Source of the DNA: Lachnospiraceae bacterium
GTDB taxonomy: Bacteria > Bacillota > Clostridia > Lachnospirales > Lachnospiraceae
Assembly: GCA_015057625.1 (NCBI GenBank)
Contig: SVDZ01000001.1
Location: 20,689 to 84,688 of the forward strand
DNA: 64,000 bases
Direction of reading: 5' to 3'
Made by a program: the position numbers and the translations under genes. Shown piece after piece: positions 61,534-64,000 of the stretch. Below the pieces are notes generated by a model. It made no database searches. It saw only the letters and a program-made list of their open reading frames with translations, and had not been told where the DNA came from. Each line of letters begins with the position of its first letter. Positions within the stretch are counted from its first letter, which is position 1.

Positions 61534-64000
61534 TTATTCGTAGTCAAATTGGTCATAATACTCATTACCCCAATCATATGCGACTGTTTTATATATACCA
61601 TTAGATGTTGCGTGATTCTGAATCCACTCAAGAACTGTATCATAATCTGTCGATGTCGCTTCATTCAGATATCCCAATAATGCTGTTTCATTAGCACTGT
61701 CACTCATTCTGAATGATCCTCTTGCGGAATAATTGTTTCCTTCATACGCTGAGTAAACAGTTCCCTTATTACATACCGCAAAATTGAACATATCTCTAAA
61801 CAATGCTGTCAAATACGGATATGAAGGATGATCAGTACTTGTAACTCCAATAGCTGTGTACATTGTCTTGATTATGTTTGATCTGTTGTTCTTAAGCGAT
61901 ACAGGACAAAGTACATTGTCGTACAAGAATTCATGACTCGCTTTTGTTCCCATCATCTTGTTTTCATATAAGTTCTGTGCAATTCTGTAAATTGATGTTG
62001 CATATACTTTCCTGCCGTATACGACAGTACCGTTATCAAGAACTGCATATGCTCTAAACGCCATCATTCTCTCTAATGATTCATAATAATATTTTGTCTG
62101 CTTAAATGTTACTGCATAGAATTTACTTGTTAAATCTTCTCTGTCTTTTGTAGTAAATCCGGAAATAATTCCTTTGTCCTCTGTTGCCTGTAAATGATTT
62201 ACATTTTCATTTGAGCTATCAAGAACCATATTTGCATAATTGTCTTTTACAGCATCATTCTCTGCAAAGATAGTACCGCGTGCCTGAACTGAATGTAACT
62301 CATTTTCTATGGCAATTATGTTGCTCTGTTTTGATACTACTCTGAATGATGGATTGAATTCCGATACCGCGCCTTCGCTTGTATCTGTGTTCATCTGGAA
62401 TCCCTGAACTTCAACCTCTCCCGATGCAACTTCAACCTTTACAGGTACGTATGTTGCCGCGTCATCAGCAGTATCATCTGTGCCCTTAGTATCTACAACT
62501 TTAAGTAAGTAGTATGTTGTAGTCCATTTTGCTGTAAATACATCACTGGCTCTGAACTGAATTTCTCCGTCATATAACTTGTCGTAAATAGTCTTTTCTG
62601 TATAATTCTGTCCGGCTGCAACCTCTGTAAATGTTGTGGAAGCTCCTGCTCCGTTCTTTATTTCTGTTTCACTCGCATCTGAAATGTAAAGTTTTGTATT
62701 TTCTCCTACATAATATGTATTTGATCCAAGCATTGAAATAAAGTAGTCATTGTAACCTGTCATTGCATATGTATTTGTCAATGACTTGTAATCGTAGAAG
62801 TAAATCTTCGCTTCTGTGTATACAGGATCTGCAGGCACCGCCTTAATCGGCAATGTGCTCTGTCCGTAGATTTCCATCCACTCACCATTTGTTGCAACTT
62901 CACTTCCGCCAATTACGGCTTTGAAATAGAAATCTTTGTATGTATTGCCACCGTCGCCGGTAACTCTTACTGTGTAATAATATGTGTTATCTGCAGCAAG
63001 ATATGGAGATACTTCTGTTTCTGTGTATGTTCCCATCATGTTAGCTGCATTTATCAATATCTGTCCATCATAATAATTGTCATAAACAGTCTTCTGTTTA
63101 AACTGTCTTCCGTCTTCACCATCATTCTGAACAAATATCTGTGATGTCAATGACTTGAAGTAGTCCGCATTTCCGTTTAATGAAATGTAGTAACCGTTGT
63201 ATCCTACAACACTATTCAAATCATCATCTGTATAATAATAAATCTGTGCCTCCGTAGTTCCATTTCCATCCTTAATTGGAAGTGTATTTTCACCACTGAT
63301 TAATACCCATTTATCCTCATTATTTGAAGGTTCTTTTCCAGGCATTGTCTCAGGATTTCCGTTTACAGTATATGTTAACAATGTTTCTGCTGTCTGCTGA
63401 CACCAGTTTGCAACAACCTTAATATCATAAGTATTACCGTCAATTGGAGTAAATCCTGTGTATGTGAATGTACCTGCTGTCAATGGTGTGGTGTTTTGTT
63501 TAACGTATACATCATTCTCTTTTACGTATACATCATATGTATATTCATCACCGGCTACTTTCTGAGCAGGTAAGATATCCCAATTAAGTATTAAGTCTTC
63601 ACCTCTGGCTGTTGCTCTAAGATTCTGAACTCCTACAATCTCAGGAATAGTTGTTTCAAGCTTAAGTGGAATACTTATGAAGTTTGTTGGATAATGTTCT
63701 GTATCATAGTATACCTTCAAGAGATAATACTCACTGTCTACTGCTCCACCATTTGGACTGTGAATTGGTAACTGTCTCATCAAATCAGGGAATCCAATCT
63801 GTAAACTTGTCTCTCTAAGTCCCAATGCTGCAGTAACTTCCACTTCTCCAGGGTCTGAGCCCAGCTCTTCAAGTTCTGCGGCACCTACACCTGCAACAAA
63901 ATTGCCCTCATTATCAAGATGCCCATACTGTAATGTTGCTCTTCTGTATTGTGCATCTGCATTATATGAATGTCCACTGTCAAGTGTAATCTCAATATGA
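61534..64000 (-). CDS. Large secreted-type protein with shared C-terminal module, 5' end outside window
   Basis: The minus-strand frame is open to the right edge (upstream residues read HIEITLDSGHSYNADAQYRR and onward), so the GTG at 63843 is not the true start. At least 821 residues are visible. It contains an FN3-like domain (IVGVQNLRATARGEDLILNW, GDEYTYDVYVKENDVYV), two repeated beta domains of about 130 residues with similar motifs (EAQIYYYTDDDLNSVVGYNG and EAKIYFYDYKSLTNTYAMTG), and the C-terminal module in its longest form (VEVQGFQMNTD, FRVVSK, RAYAVLDNG, AQNLYENKMM, HEFLYDNVL). No enzyme motif in the visible part. It is upstream of the 51-residue gene in the same operon; the repeats suggest an adhesin or scaffold. 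Confidence 0.82.
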   Translation of the reverse strand, partial: HIEITLDSGHSYNADAQYRRATLQYGHLDNEGNFVAGVGAAELEELGSDPGEVEVTAALGLRETSLQIGFPDLMRQLPIHSPNGGAVDSEYYLLKVYYDTEHYPTNFISIPLKLETTIPEIVGVQNLRATARGEDLILNWDILPAQKVAGDEYTYDVYVKENDVYVKQNTTPLTAGTFTYTGFTPIDGNTYDIKVVANWCQQTAETLLTYTVNGNPETMPGKEPSNNEDKWVLISGENTLPIKDGNGTTEAQIYYYTDDDLNSVVGYNGYYISLNGNADYFKSLTSQIFVQNDGEDGRQFKQKTVYDNYYDGQILINAANMMGTYTETEVSPYLAADNTYYYTVRVTGDGGNTYKDFYFKAVIGGSEVATNGEWMEIYGQSTLPIKAVPADPVYTEAKIYFYDYKSLTNTYAMTGYNDYFISMLGSNTYYVGENTKLYISDASETEIKNGAGASTTFTEVAAGQNYTEKTIYDKLYDGEIQFRASDVFTAKWTTTYYLLKVVDTKGTDDTADDAATYVPVKVEVASGEVEVQGFQMNTDTSEGAVSEFNPSFRVVSKQSNIIAIENELHSVQARGTIFAENDAVKDNYANMVLDSSNENVNHLQATEDKGIISGFTTKDREDLTSKFYAVTFKQTKYYYESLERMMAFRAYAVLDNGTVVYGRKVYATSIYRIAQNLYENKMMGTKASHEFLYDNVLCPVSLKNNRSNIIKTMYTAIGVTSTDHPSYPYLTALFRDMFNFAVCNKGTVYSAYEGNNYSARGSFRMSDSANETALLGYLNEATSTDYDTVLEWIQNHATSNGIYKTVAYDWGNEYYDQFDYE

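Noticed and set aside
61534..63843. GTG at 63843 as start of the right-edge gene
   Set aside because: The frame is open to the window edge, codes for protein-like sequence upstream and has no ribosome site or signal peptide at that GTG.

Overview
The window is about 64 kb of low-GC Gram-positive chromosome. Gene content points to a fibre-degrading, gut- or rumen-type member of the Lachnospiraceae (Clostridia). The pointers are many large secreted polysaccharide-active or surface proteins with Thr/Glu-rich linkers, several c-di-GMP enzymes, a T-box-controlled ileS, an SdpR/SdpI pair and AGGAGG-type ribosome binding sites. The genus is inferred, not proved. I saw no rRNA or tRNA genes, no insertion sequence, no prophage and no CRISPR array.

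Layout. 1-3.7 kb: two tandem, nearly identical GH16 endoglucanase genes with different C-terminal tails. 3.9-6.5 kb: oxidoreductase, Hsp33 and methyltransferase. 6.7-11.1 kb, plus strand: a membrane protein, a SEC-C protein and a DUF2975/HTH/DUF4173 operon. 11.2-18.4 kb: secreted CotH protein, TPR-DUF4037 protein, polysaccharide deacetylase and purA. 18.7-20.2 kb: a secreted protein with a starch-binding-like module. 20.3-25.9 kb: a pantothenate/CoA set (panG-like DUF2520, panB, panC, panD, coaBC, coaX). 26.1-28.0 kb: lipoprotein, SdpI-like protein and ArsR regulator. 28.1-31.5 kb: multimodular GH5 cellulase. 31.8-34.1 kb: NfnAB/GltA-type flavoprotein pair. 34.2-37.0 kb: DUF436 protein, ECF S component and glpK. 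37.1-42.4 kb: secreted propeller-like protein, membrane diguanylate cyclase and a degenerate LytM/SpoIIQ-like protein. 42.7-46.5 kb: nuclease-like protein, two tandem-repeat arrays and glgP. 46.5-53.8 kb: ileS with its T-box and a 1213-residue secreted protein. 53.8-58.2 kb: a sugar-sensor GGDEF plus GGDEF-EAL pair. 58.9-64 kb: an operon of two large secreted proteins flanking a 51-residue acidic protein.

How it fits together. Extracellular enzymes and binding proteins (GH16 x2, GH5, deacetylase, CotH, starch-binding-like protein) would act on plant or storage glucans. GlgP, GlpK, the NfnAB-type enzyme and CoA synthesis would handle carbon, redox and cofactors inside the cell. Three c-di-GMP proteins could tie surface behaviour to sugar sensing.

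The most distinctive signal is a conserved C-terminal module of about 170 residues. It is shared by five otherwise unrelated secreted proteins (CotH, GH5, the propeller-like protein and both proteins of the last operon), none of which has an LPXTG motif. It is a candidate for an undescribed surface-retention or assembly tag. A second, Lys-rich fibronectin-like tail occurs on other secreted proteins. Other noteworthy signals are a pair of conserved structured elements upstream of the GH5 and LytM genes, a 187-bp inverted element that copies the end of panC, and two hairpin-bearing tandem arrays.
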